This document shows, piece after piece, positions 32,857 to 41,191 of a stretch of DNA of 64,000 bases. The notes under the pieces are model-generated. The model was not told where the DNA came from and did no database searches. It saw only the letters and a program-made list of their open reading frames with translations. Position 1 is the first letter of the stretch. Every line of letters starts with the position of its first letter. Origin of the DNA: Pseudomonas sp. 21 (GTDB taxonomy: Bacteria > Pseudomonadota > Gammaproteobacteria > Pseudomonadales > Pseudomonadaceae); contig NZ_JYOA01000011.1 in NCBI RefSeq assembly GCF_000955805.1, positions 27,514 to 91,513 on the forward strand, given 5' to 3'. The translations under genes were made by a program, and so were the position numbers.

Positions 32857-33306
32857 TCAGAGCTGGATATCGTCGCGGATCAGCACGCAGGTGCAGCCGT
32901 CTTCGTCTTCGCGCCAGTCGTGGAGGAAGTACATCTGGATCTTGCCGCCGTCCATCACCGCCAGGTAGTCGCCCACCTCAGGGACGAAGAACGCGGAGGT
33001 GCCCGGCTGGGCTTCGCATTCGATGCGGACGCTGAAGAACAGCGCCGGGTCGGCGTCGTCGAAGAAGTCTTCGCGCTCGGCGGCGTCCCATTCGACGGGA
33101 GCTTCGAAGGGCCCGAGGAACAGGACCTTGGCGTCGCCCATGTCCAGTTCTTCGGCGTCCGGGTCGTTGTCGTCCGGGCGGTAGACGGTGGCGTCCAGCG
33201 CGCTGCTGTCCGCGAGGACGGCCTGGCGTGCGGCCATGCGCTGCTGCGGGTCGACGCCGGCGTCGGCGCAGAGCTGGTTCCAGAGGGTTTCGGCTTGGGT
33301 GGACAT
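32857..33306 (-). CDS. Acidic cytosolic protein of unknown function
   Basis: 149 residues from ATG 33304-33306, MSTQAETLWNQLCADAGVDPQQRMAARQAVLADSSALDATVYRPDDNDPDAEELDMGD. Very acidic, no signal peptide, no membrane helix. The end, WREDEDGCTCVLIRDDIQL, holds a CTC pair. I recognise no family. It is a single gene between a terminator and a REP pair. Confidence 0.7.
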   Translation of the reverse strand: MSTQAETLWNQLCADAGVDPQQRMAARQAVLADSSALDATVYRPDDNDPDAEELDMGDAKVLFLGPFEAPVEWDAAEREDFFDDADPALFFSVRIECEAQPGTSAFFVPEVGDYLAVMDGGKIQMYFLHDWREDEDGCTCVLIRDDIQL

Positions 33307-33413
33307 GGTGGCTCCCGCTCGTGCGGCCGGTTCAAAGGTGGGTAGTGTCCGGGACCGGACGGCGCAGATCAATGGGAGCGGCCCTTGCAGGTGATTCCGG
33401 CCCCAGCGGGAAT

Positions 33414-33484
33414 GTAGGAGCGGACTCCGTCCGCGATTGGTCCGAATCGCGCTGGACACCATCGCGGACAGAGTCCGCTCCTAC
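33414..33484. repeat. Inverted REP-like pair, 'gtccgcgat' subtype
   Basis: Arms gtaggagcggactccgtccgcgat and atcgcggacagagtccgctcctac. The loop-proximal bases differ from the common 'ccatgcccgcgat' type, so this is a REP variant. Confidence 0.8.
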
Positions 33485-33529
33485 GCGACGGGGCATCACG
33501 GAGCTAGCCTGCAGGTTCGCGGGCGTGGC

Positions 33530-34864
33530 TCACTCGCCCTTCAGGCCGTACTTCTTCACCTTGTCGAACAGCGTGGTCTTGGCCATGCCCAGGGCGTGGG
33601 CGGCCTGGCTGAGGTTGCCGGCGTGGCGTTCCAGGGCGGTGGACAGCAGGCTCTTCTCGAAGGCTTCCACGGCTTCGGCGAAGCGCGGCTCGCCGGCGTC
33701 CGGGCCGAGGTTGCCGCCGGCCAGCACCGGCAGGCCGAGGGCGAAGCGTTCGGCGACGTTGCGCAGTTCGCGTACGTTGCCCGGCCAGTCGTGGGCCATC
33801 AGGGTGGCGGCGGTGGCGTTGTCGATGGCGGGCGCCGGGCGGTCGAAGCGCAGCGAGGACTGCTGCAGGAAGTGCTCGAAGAGCATCAGGATGTCTTCGC
33901 GGCGTTCGCGCAGCGGCGGCAGGTTCAGGGTGATGACGTTGAGGCGGTAGTAGAGGTCGCTGCGGAAGGCGCCTTCGCGGCCCATGACGGCGAGGTCGGA
34001 TTTGGTCGCGGCGATTATCCGGCAGTCCACGCGGATCAGTTCATTGGAGCCCAGGCGTTCCAGCTGCTGTTCCTGCAGCACGCGCAGCAGCTTGATCTGC
34101 AGGTTCAGCGGCATGCTCTCGATCTCGTCGAGGAACAGGCTGCCGCCGTCGGCGTGCTCGATCTTGCCGATCCGGCGCTTGCCGGCGCCGGTGAAGGCGT
34201 GGGCCTCATGGCCGAAGATTTCGCTGTCGATCAGGCTTTCCGGCAGGCCGCCGCAGTTGAGCGCGACGAAGGGCTTGGGCTGGCGCCGGCTGGAGTCGTG
34301 CAGGCAGCGCGCGACCAGTTCCTTGCCGGTGCCGGTCTCGCCTTCGATGAGCACGTTGGCGGAGGTGTCGGCGACGTTGGCGATCAGCTCGCGCAGCGCC
34401 TGCATGGCCGGCGAGCGGCCGATCAGCCGGCTTTCCAGGGCCTGCTTGCCGGCGAGCTGGCGGCGCAGCTGGCTGACTTCGCGGGTCAGCGCGCGCTGGG
34501 CCAGGGCGCGGCGTGCGGTGTCGACCAGCTTCTCCGGGGAGAAGGGCTTCTCCATGAAGTCATAGGCGCCGTCGCGCATGGCCTTGACCGCCATGGCGAT
34601 GTCGCCATGGCCGGTGATCAGCACCACCGGCAGGCTGGGGTCGCGTTCCTTGAGCTTTTCCAGCAATTGCAGGCCGTCCATGCCGGGCATGCGGATGTCG
34701 CTGACGACGATGCCGGGGAAGTCGGCGCCGACTTTCTTCAGCGCTTCCTCGGCGCTGCCCACGCTGTCGGTCTCGATGTCCTCCAGGGCCAGCGCCTGCT
34801 GGCAGCCGAGCCGTACGTGCGGGTCGTCCTCGACGATCAGGACGCGCAGGGATGGATCGCTCAT
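33530..34864 (-). CDS. aauR: Sigma-54 response regulator AauR (DctD-like)
   Basis: 444 residues. Receiver domain with Asp56 (VVSDIRMPGMDG) as phosphoacceptor, then an AAA+ domain (Walker A GETGTGKE, Walker B GGSLFLDEIESM) and a Fis-type helix-turn-helix (AGNLSQAAHALGMAKTTLFDKVKKYGL). The sigma-54 contact loop reads HAFTGA in place of GAFTGA. It overlaps the sensor gene by 4 bp. By locus (next to ggt and the Asp/Glu ABC importer) it is AauR, which activates acidic amino acid uptake; a sigma-54 promoter and fitting upstream sites precede aatJ. On sequence alone it could be called DctD. Confidence 0.88.
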   Translation of the reverse strand: MSDPSLRVLIVEDDPHVRLGCQQALALEDIETDSVGSAEEALKKVGADFPGIVVSDIRMPGMDGLQLLEKLKERDPSLPVVLITGHGDIAMAVKAMRDGAYDFMEKPFSPEKLVDTARRALAQRALTREVSQLRRQLAGKQALESRLIGRSPAMQALRELIANVADTSANVLIEGETGTGKELVARCLHDSSRRQPKPFVALNCGGLPESLIDSEIFGHEAHAFTGAGKRRIGKIEHADGGSLFLDEIESMPLNLQIKLLRVLQEQQLERLGSNELIRVDCRIIAATKSDLAVMGREGAFRSDLYYRLNVITLNLPPLRERREDILMLFEHFLQQSSLRFDRPAPAIDNATAATLMAHDWPGNVRELRNVAERFALGLPVLAGGNLGPDAGEPRFAEAVEAFEKSLLSTALERHAGNLSQAAHALGMAKTTLFDKVKKYGLKGE

Positions 34865-36711
34865 GCGGGTGTCTCCAGGGCGGGCAGCAGCGGCAGGTGC
34901 AGCTCGAACGCGGTGCCGCCGGTTTCCGGGTAGGCCACGCCCAGGGAACCGCCGGCGGCGGTGGCGAGGCTGGCGGAAAGGGTCAGGCCCAGGCCCAGGC
35001 CGAGTTCGCCGGGCTTGGTGGTGAAGAAGGGCTCGAACAGGTGCACGCGGGCATCCGGCGGAATGCCGGGTCCGTTGTCGCGCACCACCAGGCGGTAGTG
35101 GCCGTCGCCTTCGCTGCGGCCTTCCAGCCAGAGCTGGCGGTCGGCTTGCGGGCCCATGGCGTCCAGGGCGTTGGCGATCAGATTGACCAGGATCTGTTCC
35201 AGGCGCGTCTGGTCGATGGCCAGGTGCGCATCGGGGTAGTCGCGGTGCAGGATCACCGGCACTTCGGAAAGCCGCCCCTGCAGCACCATCACGGCGGCGT
35301 CCACCGCCTTGCTCAAGGTCGCCTGGCCGTGGTCGTCGGCGCGCCGGGCGAAGGCGCGCAGGCTGGCGGTGATGCGGCCCATGCGGTCGACCATCTCGGC
35401 GATGGCTTCGAGGTTGCTGCTGGCGACGTCGAGCTTGCCGCGCTCAAGGAAGCGCACGCTGTTGCTCGACAGGGTGCGCAGTGCCGCCAGCGGCTGGTTG
35501 AGTTCGTGGGCGATGCTGGTGGACATCTGCCCGATCACCGCCAGCTTGCCGGCCTGCACCAGGCGGTCCTGGGCCTTGCGCAGGGTGTCCTCGGCCTGCC
35601 GGCGTTCGCGGATCTGTTCGCGCAGGTGCTGGTTGCTGGCGCGCAGGTCGGCGGTGCGCTCGGCGATGCGGCGCTCCAGGGCGTTGTTGGCCTGCTCCAG
35701 TGCCTCACGGGCGGCGAGGCGGGTGGCGATGACCTTGCGCCGCTCGTTCCAGGCGATCAGCAGGAAGGCGAACAGGGCGAAGCCGACGGCGGCCAGCACG
35801 CCGTGCATCAGCGCTTCGCGGCGCAGGTCGGCCAGCGGGGTGAGCAGGGTGAAGTTCCACGGCGTGTCGCTGAGCTGGCGCGTCTGCATCAGGTAGCTGA
35901 GCGGCTTGTGGCTGTCGGCGTGCTCGCCGGGCGGGAAGCTGATTTCCTCGACGCCGTCGCCCAGTGGCTGGCGCGACAGCGGCTGCCATTCGTTGAGCGC
36001 CCACCAGTAGTACTGCAGGCTGCGGGCGAGGCGTTCCTTGTCCTGGTCGCTGAGCGGACGCACGGCCTTCAGGCGCAGGGCGGGGTCGCTGGAGAGGATG
36101 ATGATGCCGTTCTCGTCGCTGACGAAGGCTTGCAGGCGCGCCTTCTCCCAGCGCTCCTCGAGGGATTCCATGCGCACCTTGACCACCGCCACGCCGACGA
36201 TCCTGCCGCCATGCACCAGGCCGTGGGCGAGGTAGTAACCGGGCTCGCCGGTGGTGCTGCCGATGCCGTAGAAGCGGCCGGGGCGGCCATTCACCGCTTC
36301 CTGGAAATAGGCGCGGAAGGACAGGTCTTCCCCCAGGTAGCTGTCGGCGTCCTGCCAGTTGCTGGTGGCCAGCACGCGGCCGGAGGTGTCCAGCAGGTAG
36401 ACGGCGCGGCTGCCGGCGCGGCGGTTGAGGCCTTCCAGGTAATGGTTGACGCGGTCGCGGTGCAGCGGCGTCGGGTCTACCAGCAGGCGGCTGACGCTGC
36501 CTTCGAGTTCCAGCAGGCTGGGCAGGTAGGTGTAGCGGCTGATCTCGCTTTCCACGCCGCGGGCGTGCAGCTCCAACTGGCGCTCGCCGGATTCGATCAG
36601 GCTGCGGGTGCCGGCGCCTTCGCTGATCAGGTAGCCGCCGTAGCCGAAGCCCAGGGTGAGCAGGAGCAGCAGGAAGGGCAACAGGTAGTTGCGCACGAGG
36701 CGTGGCTTCAC
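34861..36711 (-). CDS. aauS: Sensor histidine kinase AauS (DctB-like)
   Basis: About 616 residues if the GTG at 36711 is used, giving VKPRLVRNYLLPFLLLLLTLGFGYGGYLI, a basic N terminus and a membrane helix. A GTG at 36816 would add 35 residues that do not look like protein of this family, and neither start has a clear ribosome site. A periplasmic dCACHE/PAS domain (VYLLDTSGRVLATSNWQDADSYLGEDLSFRAYFQEA) is closed by a second helix near residue 330. A coiled coil follows, then HisKA (SIAHELNQPLAALRTL) and HATPase (DNGPGIPPD, GLGLGLTLS). It should sense periplasmic glutamate/aspartate and phosphorylate AauR. Confidence 0.86.
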   Translation of the reverse strand: MKPRLVRNYLLPFLLLLLTLGFGYGGYLISEGAGTRSLIESGERQLELHARGVESEISRYTYLPSLLELEGSVSRLLVDPTPLHRDRVNHYLEGLNRRAGSRAVYLLDTSGRVLATSNWQDADSYLGEDLSFRAYFQEAVNGRPGRFYGIGSTTGEPGYYLAHGLVHGGRIVGVAVVKVRMESLEERWEKARLQAFVSDENGIIILSSDPALRLKAVRPLSDQDKERLARSLQYYWWALNEWQPLSRQPLGDGVEEISFPPGEHADSHKPLSYLMQTRQLSDTPWNFTLLTPLADLRREALMHGVLAAVGFALFAFLLIAWNERRKVIATRLAAREALEQANNALERRIAERTADLRASNQHLREQIRERRQAEDTLRKAQDRLVQAGKLAVIGQMSTSIAHELNQPLAALRTLSSNSVRFLERGKLDVASSNLEAIAEMVDRMGRITASLRAFARRADDHGQATLSKAVDAAVMVLQGRLSEVPVILHRDYPDAHLAIDQTRLEQILVNLIANALDAMGPQADRQLWLEGRSEGDGHYRLVVRDNGPGIPPDARVHLFEPFFTTKPGELGLGLGLTLSASLATAAGGSLGVAYPETGGTAFELHLPLLPALETPA

Positions 36712-36834
36712 GGTGAGCGGCGGCGGCAATGGGCTGGAAGCGCATTGCAGCACAGTCGCCGGGGCCGAGCCAGCCCAACGCCGGGGGGCGGCGATGGACT
36801 GGCTCGGGTACCACACGGTGCGCGCTCGCGGGCT

Positions 36835-37100
36835 TAGGGTTTGTTGGTGTTTCGGCGCGAGCCGCGTTGCTGCGCCAAATCACGCCAGGCTAGACGCGGG
36901 ACGCCGGCAATGGCCATTCCCTTGCCTAGTCCCGCAACGACGCCTGGCGTGATTTGCCGCGCAACCCGAAGGGACGGAGCGGATTTTGCGCAGCGGCGTT
37001 CAATCAGTCGTTCGGATGTAATAACCATGCTTCTTCCTCGCGCCTTGCCCTGCGCAAAATTCGCTCCGTCGCGGCCGCGACGAAGCACCAACAGACCCTA
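36835..37100. repeat. 266-bp nested inverted-repeat element (MITE-like or structured RNA)
   Basis: Three stems nest in this gene-free gap. Outer arms 36835-36865 and 37072-37100 match over ~30 bp with three mismatches and one indel, and end TAGGGT/ACCCTA. Stem 1 pairs 36866-36890 with 36942-36965, with 15 bp perfect (36876-36890/36942-36956), and holds further inner pairs GCGGGAC/GTCCCGC and GGCAA/TTGCC. Stem 2 pairs 36973-36993 with 37050-37070, 20 of 21 bases. The layout is a three-way junction. The right end contains the ggt stop codon. No transposase and no clear target duplication were seen. Confidence 0.8.
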
Positions 37101-38771
37101 CTGCTTGACCACCAGCCCGACGCCGCGGCCGCGCGGATCGGAGGCGGTTTCCAGGGCGTTGCCGTTCACACGGATGGCCTGGATGTCACCCATGTTCCAG
37201 CCCTGGTCTTCCAGGGTGTAGCCCATGGCCTTGAGCTCGTCGGCGACCTTGCCGGTGAGCGGTGCGTACGCGTCGTAATAGATAGTGTCTTTCGGCAGCA
37301 GTTGGTGATGCACACGCTGCGCGGCCACGGCCTTCTCCAGGGGCAGGTGGAAGTCGTAGACGTTGTTCAGCACCTGGAAGATCGAAGTGAAGATCCGCGA
37401 ACCGCCGGGCGTGCCGAGCACCAGGCTGACATGACCGTCGCGGGTGACGATGCTCGGGCTCATGGAGGAGAGCATGCGCTTGCCCGGCTCGATGGCGTTG
37501 GCGTCGCTGCCCACTACGCCGAAGGCGTTGGCCACGCCCGGCTTGGAGCTGAAGTCGTCCATCTCGTCGTTGAGCAGGAAGCCGGCGCCCTTGACCACCA
37601 CGCCGCTGCCGAAGTCCCAGTTGAGGGTGTAGGTGTTGCTGACGGCGTTGCCGTCCTTGTCGACGATGGAGAAGTGCGTGGTCTGGTGCGGTTCCAGGCC
37701 CGGGCGGACTTTCTCGGTGGCCGAGATGGCGTCCGGATTCACTTCCCCGGCGCGCTTGGCGATGTATTTCGGGTCGGTCAGCTGGGCCACCGGCACCTTG
37801 GAGAACTGCGGGTCGCCCAGGTAGTCGGCACGGTCGGCGAACACGCGCTTCTCGATCTCCGAGAGCAGGTGGATGTACTTGGCGGAGTTCAGTTCCACGC
37901 CCTTGAAGTCGGCGGCGCGCTGTTCCTTGATGCCGATCAGCTGGGCCAGGGCGATGCCGCCGGAGCTGGGCAGCGGCGCGGTGTAGAGGGTATTGCCCTG
38001 CCAGTCGATGCGCATCGGCTCGCGCCACTGGGCCTTGTAGTCGACGAGGTCGTCGGCGGTGATCAGGCCGCCATCCTGCTTCATCTGCGCGATGAGCAGC
38101 TTGGCGGTCTCGCCCTTGTAGAAATCGTCCGGGCCGTTGCCTGCGATGCGTTCCAGGGTCTTGGCCAGTTCCGGCTGCTTGAACACTTCGCCCGGCTTCA
38201 TGGTGCCGAAGTAGTCGCCGAAGTTGGTCTTGCCGTTGAACAGCGCGATGGCGTCCTGGCGGTACTGGTACTGCTGGTCGGCGACCTTGAAGCCGCTCTG
38301 TGCGTAGCCAATGGCCGGGGTCAGCAGCTCGCTCCACTTCAGCTTGCCGAAGCGCTTGTGCGCCTCCCACAGGCCCATCACCGTACCCGGCACGCCGGCG
38401 GCCTTGGCGCCGACCAGGCTGAGGTTCTCGATCACCTCGCCTTTCTCGTTCAGGTACATGGTCTTGGTCGCGGCCTTCGGCGCGATCTCGCGGTAGTCGA
38501 GGAAGTACGGCTTGCCGTCGACGTACAGGGTCATGAAACCGCCGCCGCCGATGTTGCCGGCCTCGGGGTAGGTGACCGCGAGGGTGAAGGCGGTGGCGAC
38601 CGCGGCGTCGACGGCGTTGCCGCCCTTCTTGAGGATCTCGGCGGCGACTTTCGCACCGTACTGGTCGGGGGAGGCGACCGCGCCGCCGTCGAGGGTGACG
38701 GCGAACACCGAAGAACTCGCCGCGAGGATCGCGACGCCCAGGGGCAGCTTGCTGAAGTGGAACACGCGCAT
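37098..38771 (-). CDS. ggt: Gamma-glutamyltransferase (Ggt), periplasmic
   Basis: 557 residues with a signal peptide (FSKLPLGVAILAASSSVFA-V). N-terminal nucleophile hydrolase: autocleavage should occur before the Thr in HQTTHFSIVDKDGNAVSNTYTLN, giving large and small subunits. The gamma-Glu binding region includes GSGVVVKGAGFLLNDEMDDFS, MLSSMSPSIV and GTPGGSRI. It releases glutamate from glutathione and gamma-glutamyl compounds in the periplasm, supplying the Asp/Glu importer encoded upstream. It lies 83 bp downstream of aatP on the same strand. Its TAG stop falls in the terminal repeat of the neighbouring palindromic element. Confidence 0.95.
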   Translation of the reverse strand: MRVFHFSKLPLGVAILAASSSVFAVTLDGGAVASPDQYGAKVAAEILKKGGNAVDAAVATAFTLAVTYPEAGNIGGGGFMTLYVDGKPYFLDYREIAPKAATKTMYLNEKGEVIENLSLVGAKAAGVPGTVMGLWEAHKRFGKLKWSELLTPAIGYAQSGFKVADQQYQYRQDAIALFNGKTNFGDYFGTMKPGEVFKQPELAKTLERIAGNGPDDFYKGETAKLLIAQMKQDGGLITADDLVDYKAQWREPMRIDWQGNTLYTAPLPSSGGIALAQLIGIKEQRAADFKGVELNSAKYIHLLSEIEKRVFADRADYLGDPQFSKVPVAQLTDPKYIAKRAGEVNPDAISATEKVRPGLEPHQTTHFSIVDKDGNAVSNTYTLNWDFGSGVVVKGAGFLLNDEMDDFSSKPGVANAFGVVGSDANAIEPGKRMLSSMSPSIVTRDGHVSLVLGTPGGSRIFTSIFQVLNNVYDFHLPLEKAVAAQRVHHQLLPKDTIYYDAYAPLTGKVADELKAMGYTLEDQGWNMGDIQAIRVNGNALETASDPRGRGVGLVVKQ

Positions 38772-38809
38772 GGAACTTCCTTATTTATTCTTGTGCTTGC
38801 GGTGAGGTT

Positions 38810-38835
38810 GAGTGCCCCGGCGAACCCGGGCACTC
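38810..38835. repeat. Hairpin between aatP and ggt
   Basis: GAGTGCCC/GGGCACTC arms with a short inner GG/CC pair. There is no T tract. It may act as an mRNA processing or stability stem within the operon. Confidence 0.5.
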
Positions 38836-38854
38836 GGGTGGAACAACAGCGGGA

Positions 38855-39589
38855 TCAGTGCGGCAGGATCTTGGCGAGGAACTGCTGGGTGCGCTCGGCG
38901 CGGTTCTGCAGGTCGCCGAAGAATTCCTCCTTCGGGCAGTCCTCGACGATCTGCCCGCGGTCCATGAAGATCACCCGGTCGGCGACCTTGCGCGCGAAGC
39001 CCATCTCGTGGGTCACGCACATCATGGTCATGCCTTCGTGGGCGAGCTGGACCATCACGTCGAGCACCTCGTTGACCATCTCCGGGTCGAGCGCCGAGGT
39101 GGGTTCGTCGAACAGCATGACGATCGGGTCCATGGCCAGCGCGCGGGCGATCGCCACGCGCTGCTGCTGGCCGCCGGAGAGCTGGCCGGGGTGCTTGTGC
39201 GCATGGGCCTTGAGGCCGACGCGGTCGAGCAGCTTCATGCCCTTGTCCATCGCCTCTTCCTTGCTCCGCCCCAGCACCTTGCGCTGGGCGATGGTGAGGT
39301 TTTCGGTGATGGTCAGGTGCGGGAACAGCTCGAAGTGCTGGAACACCATGCCGACCCGCGAGCGCAGCTTGGGCAGGTCGGTCTTGGGGTTGGCGATGGA
39401 GGTGCCGTCGACGGTGATGTCGCCCTTCTGGAAGGGCTCCAGCGCGTTGACGCACTTGATCAGGGTCGACTTGCCCGAGCCGGACGGCCCGCAGACCACC
39501 ACCACTTCACCCTTGGCGACCTGGGTGTTGCAGTCGGTGAGAACCTGGAAGTCGCCGTACCACTTGCTGACGTTATCGATGGAGATCAT
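38855..39589 (-). CDS. aatP: Glutamate/aspartate ABC transporter ATP-binding protein
   Basis: 244 residues, [28 protein letters not shown]. Walker [10 protein letters not shown], signature [15 protein letters not shown], Walker [15 protein letters not shown], and the switch His in CVTHEMGFA. This is the GltL/AatP type of polar amino acid ABC ATPase, working on the cytosolic face with AatQ and AatM. It overlaps aatM by 4 bp. Confidence 0.95.
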   Translation of the reverse strand: MISIDNVSKWYGDFQVLTDCNTQVAKGEVVVVCGPSGSGKSTLIKCVNALEPFQKGDITVDGTSIANPKTDLPKLRSRVGMVFQHFELFPHLTITENLTIAQRKVLGRSKEEAMDKGMKLLDRVGLKAHAHKHPGQLSGGQQQRVAIARALAMDPIVMLFDEPTSALDPEMVNEVLDVMVQLAHEGMTMMCVTHEMGFARKVADRVIFMDRGQIVEDCPKEEFFGDLQNRAERTQQFLAKILPH

Positions 39590-40254
39590 ACGGTTAACCT
39601 TTTCTGCAGGCGCTTCACGCAGAGGGACGCGGCGAAGCTGATGACGAAGTAGACGAGACCGGCGAAGATCAGGAATTCATGGGGCTGGCCGATGATGTCG
39701 CCACGGGAGCGGGCGGCGTTGAGGAAGTCCATCAGGCCCACCGAGTACACCAGCGAGGTGTCCTGGAACAGGATGATGCTCTGCTGCAGCAGCAGCGGGG
39801 TCATCTTGCGGAACGCCTGGGGCAGGATGATCAGGCGCATGGACTGGCCGTAGGTCATGCCCAGCGCATACGACGCGCCGATCTGGCCCTTCGGGATGGC
39901 CTGGATGCCGGCGCGGACGATCTCGCAGTAGTAGGCCGCCTCGAACATCATGAAGGCCACCAGGCACGAGGTGAACGCGCCCACGGGGGTGTCCTGGCCG
40001 GTGATCCAGCGCAGGATGAAGGGCACCGCGAAGTAGAACCAGGTGATCACCAGCAGCAGCGGGATCGAGCGGAAGTAGTTCACGTAGAAGCCGGCGATGT
40101 TCGACAGCAGCTTGCTGCTGGACAGGCGCATCAGCGCCAGGATGGTGCCCAGCACCACGCCGCCCAGCACACCCAGCGCCATCAGCTGCAGGGTGGTGAT
40201 CATGCCTTCCCACAGGCCGGGGAGGGCGGGGACGATCTGGCTGAAGTCCATCAT
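39586..40254 (-). CDS. aatM: Glutamate/aspartate ABC transporter permease (second)
   Basis: 222 residues, [44 protein letters not shown]; about five membrane helices and the HisM-type EAA loop ([41 protein letters not shown]). It pairs with AatQ in the membrane. Overlaps of 4 bp at both ends (with aatQ and aatP) indicate a tightly coupled operon. Confidence 0.94.
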   Translation of the reverse strand: MMDFSQIVPALPGLWEGMITTLQLMALGVLGGVVLGTILALMRLSSSKLLSNIAGFYVNYFRSIPLLLVITWFYFAVPFILRWITGQDTPVGAFTSCLVAFMMFEAAYYCEIVRAGIQAIPKGQIGASYALGMTYGQSMRLIILPQAFRKMTPLLLQQSIILFQDTSLVYSVGLMDFLNAARSRGDIIGQPHEFLIFAGLVYFVISFAASLCVKRLQKRLTV

Positions 40255-40997
40255 TTACCTCCCACGGAGATCAGGCCCGGCACAGCGACTTTCTTCTCGA
40301 CCATGCGCATGATCAGCATCAGGCTCATGTTCAGGGTGAAGTAGATCGCGGTGGCGAGGGTGAAGGCCTCGAACAGGTTGGCGCTGAACTCGGCGGTCTG
40401 CTTGGTCTGCGCCAGCAGTTCCATGAGGCCGATCAGCGAGGCCACCGAGGAGTTCTTGAAGACGTTGAGGAATTCCGAGGTCAGCGGCGGAATGATGATC
40501 CGGAAGGCCTGCGGCAGCAGCACGTAGCGGTACACCGCCGGCAGGCGGAAGCCCACGGCGCTGGCGGCGGCGAGCTGACCCTTGGGCAGCGCCTGGATGC
40601 CGGTGCGCACCTGCTCGCAGACCCGCGCGGCGGTGAACAGGCCCAGGCACACGACGACGCTGATGAAGGCCGAGGTTTCCGGGGCGATGCCCAGCTTGAA
40701 CCAGTCCTGGATCGGCTGCGGCAGGTAGTCCGGCACCAGGAAGTACCAGAGGAACAGCTGCACCAGTAGCGGCACGTTGCGGAACAGCTCCACGTAGGCG
40801 GTGGCGATGCCCGACAACCAGCGGTTGGGCAGGGTGCGCATCACGCCCAGCAGCGAGCCGAGCGCCAGGGCGATGACCCAGGCCGCGAGCGACACGGCGA
40901 TGGTCCAGCCCAGGCCGGTGATGTACCAGTCCAGGTAGCGTTCGTCGCCGATCCCGGTGGACTTGAAGAACACGCCCCAGTCCCAGTTGTAATCCAT
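40251..40997 (-). CDS. aatQ: Glutamate/aspartate ABC transporter permease (first)
   Basis: 248 residues from ATG 40995-40997 with a GAGGGG site, MDYNWDWGVFFKSTGIGDERYLDWYITGLGWTIAVSLAAWVIALALG. It has the EAA loop EQVRTGIQALPKGQLAAASAVGFRLPAVYRYVLLPQAFRI. It follows the binding-protein gene after a 194-bp spacer with strong stems, which probably lowers expression relative to aatJ. Confidence 0.94.
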   Translation of the reverse strand: MDYNWDWGVFFKSTGIGDERYLDWYITGLGWTIAVSLAAWVIALALGSLLGVMRTLPNRWLSGIATAYVELFRNVPLLVQLFLWYFLVPDYLPQPIQDWFKLGIAPETSAFISVVVCLGLFTAARVCEQVRTGIQALPKGQLAAASAVGFRLPAVYRYVLLPQAFRIIIPPLTSEFLNVFKNSSVASLIGLMELLAQTKQTAEFSANLFEAFTLATAIYFTLNMSLMLIMRMVEKKVAVPGLISVGGK

Positions 40998-41122
40998 GAC
41001 GGGTTTCCCCTCGATTGCTTTGCACGGTGGCTTGGTACGGTACGGGGCCGGATGCGGGCGCAAGGCCGCCCGCCACCCGCGGGTAGCGGGTGTTCCGGCA
41101 TCGTCAGATTGGAAGTTGGGCC

Positions 41123-41145
41123 GGGAGCGCATGGCTTGCGCTCCC
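41123..41145. repeat. Stem-loop in the aatJ-aatQ spacer
   Basis: Perfect 9-bp stem GGGAGCGCA/TGCGCTCCC with a 5-nt loop. The surrounding spacer (40998-41191) holds further GC-rich symmetric text. Such stems after binding-protein genes commonly protect the upstream mRNA and give more binding protein than permease. Confidence 0.6.
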
Positions 41146-41191
41146 GATCCCCCGCGTGGCTACGCCTTGTGGGCGCAGCCGCGCGCGACCG

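Noticed and set aside
33530..36711. Naming the two-component pair dctBD for C4-dicarboxylate uptake
   Set aside because: Sequence resemblance is real, but the pair flanks ggt and the Asp/Glu importer, and TTCGG-N4-CCGAA sites precede aatJ; no dicarboxylate transporter is nearby.
36834..37091. Short reading frames on both strands of the 266-bp palindromic element
   Set aside because: The two frames encode partly similar peptides only because the DNA is an inverted repeat; no ribosome site or family match was seen.
38810..38835. Treating the aatP-ggt hairpin as a terminator that separates ggt from the operon
   Set aside because: There is no T tract after the stem on the minus strand, and the 83-bp gap has no clear promoter for ggt.
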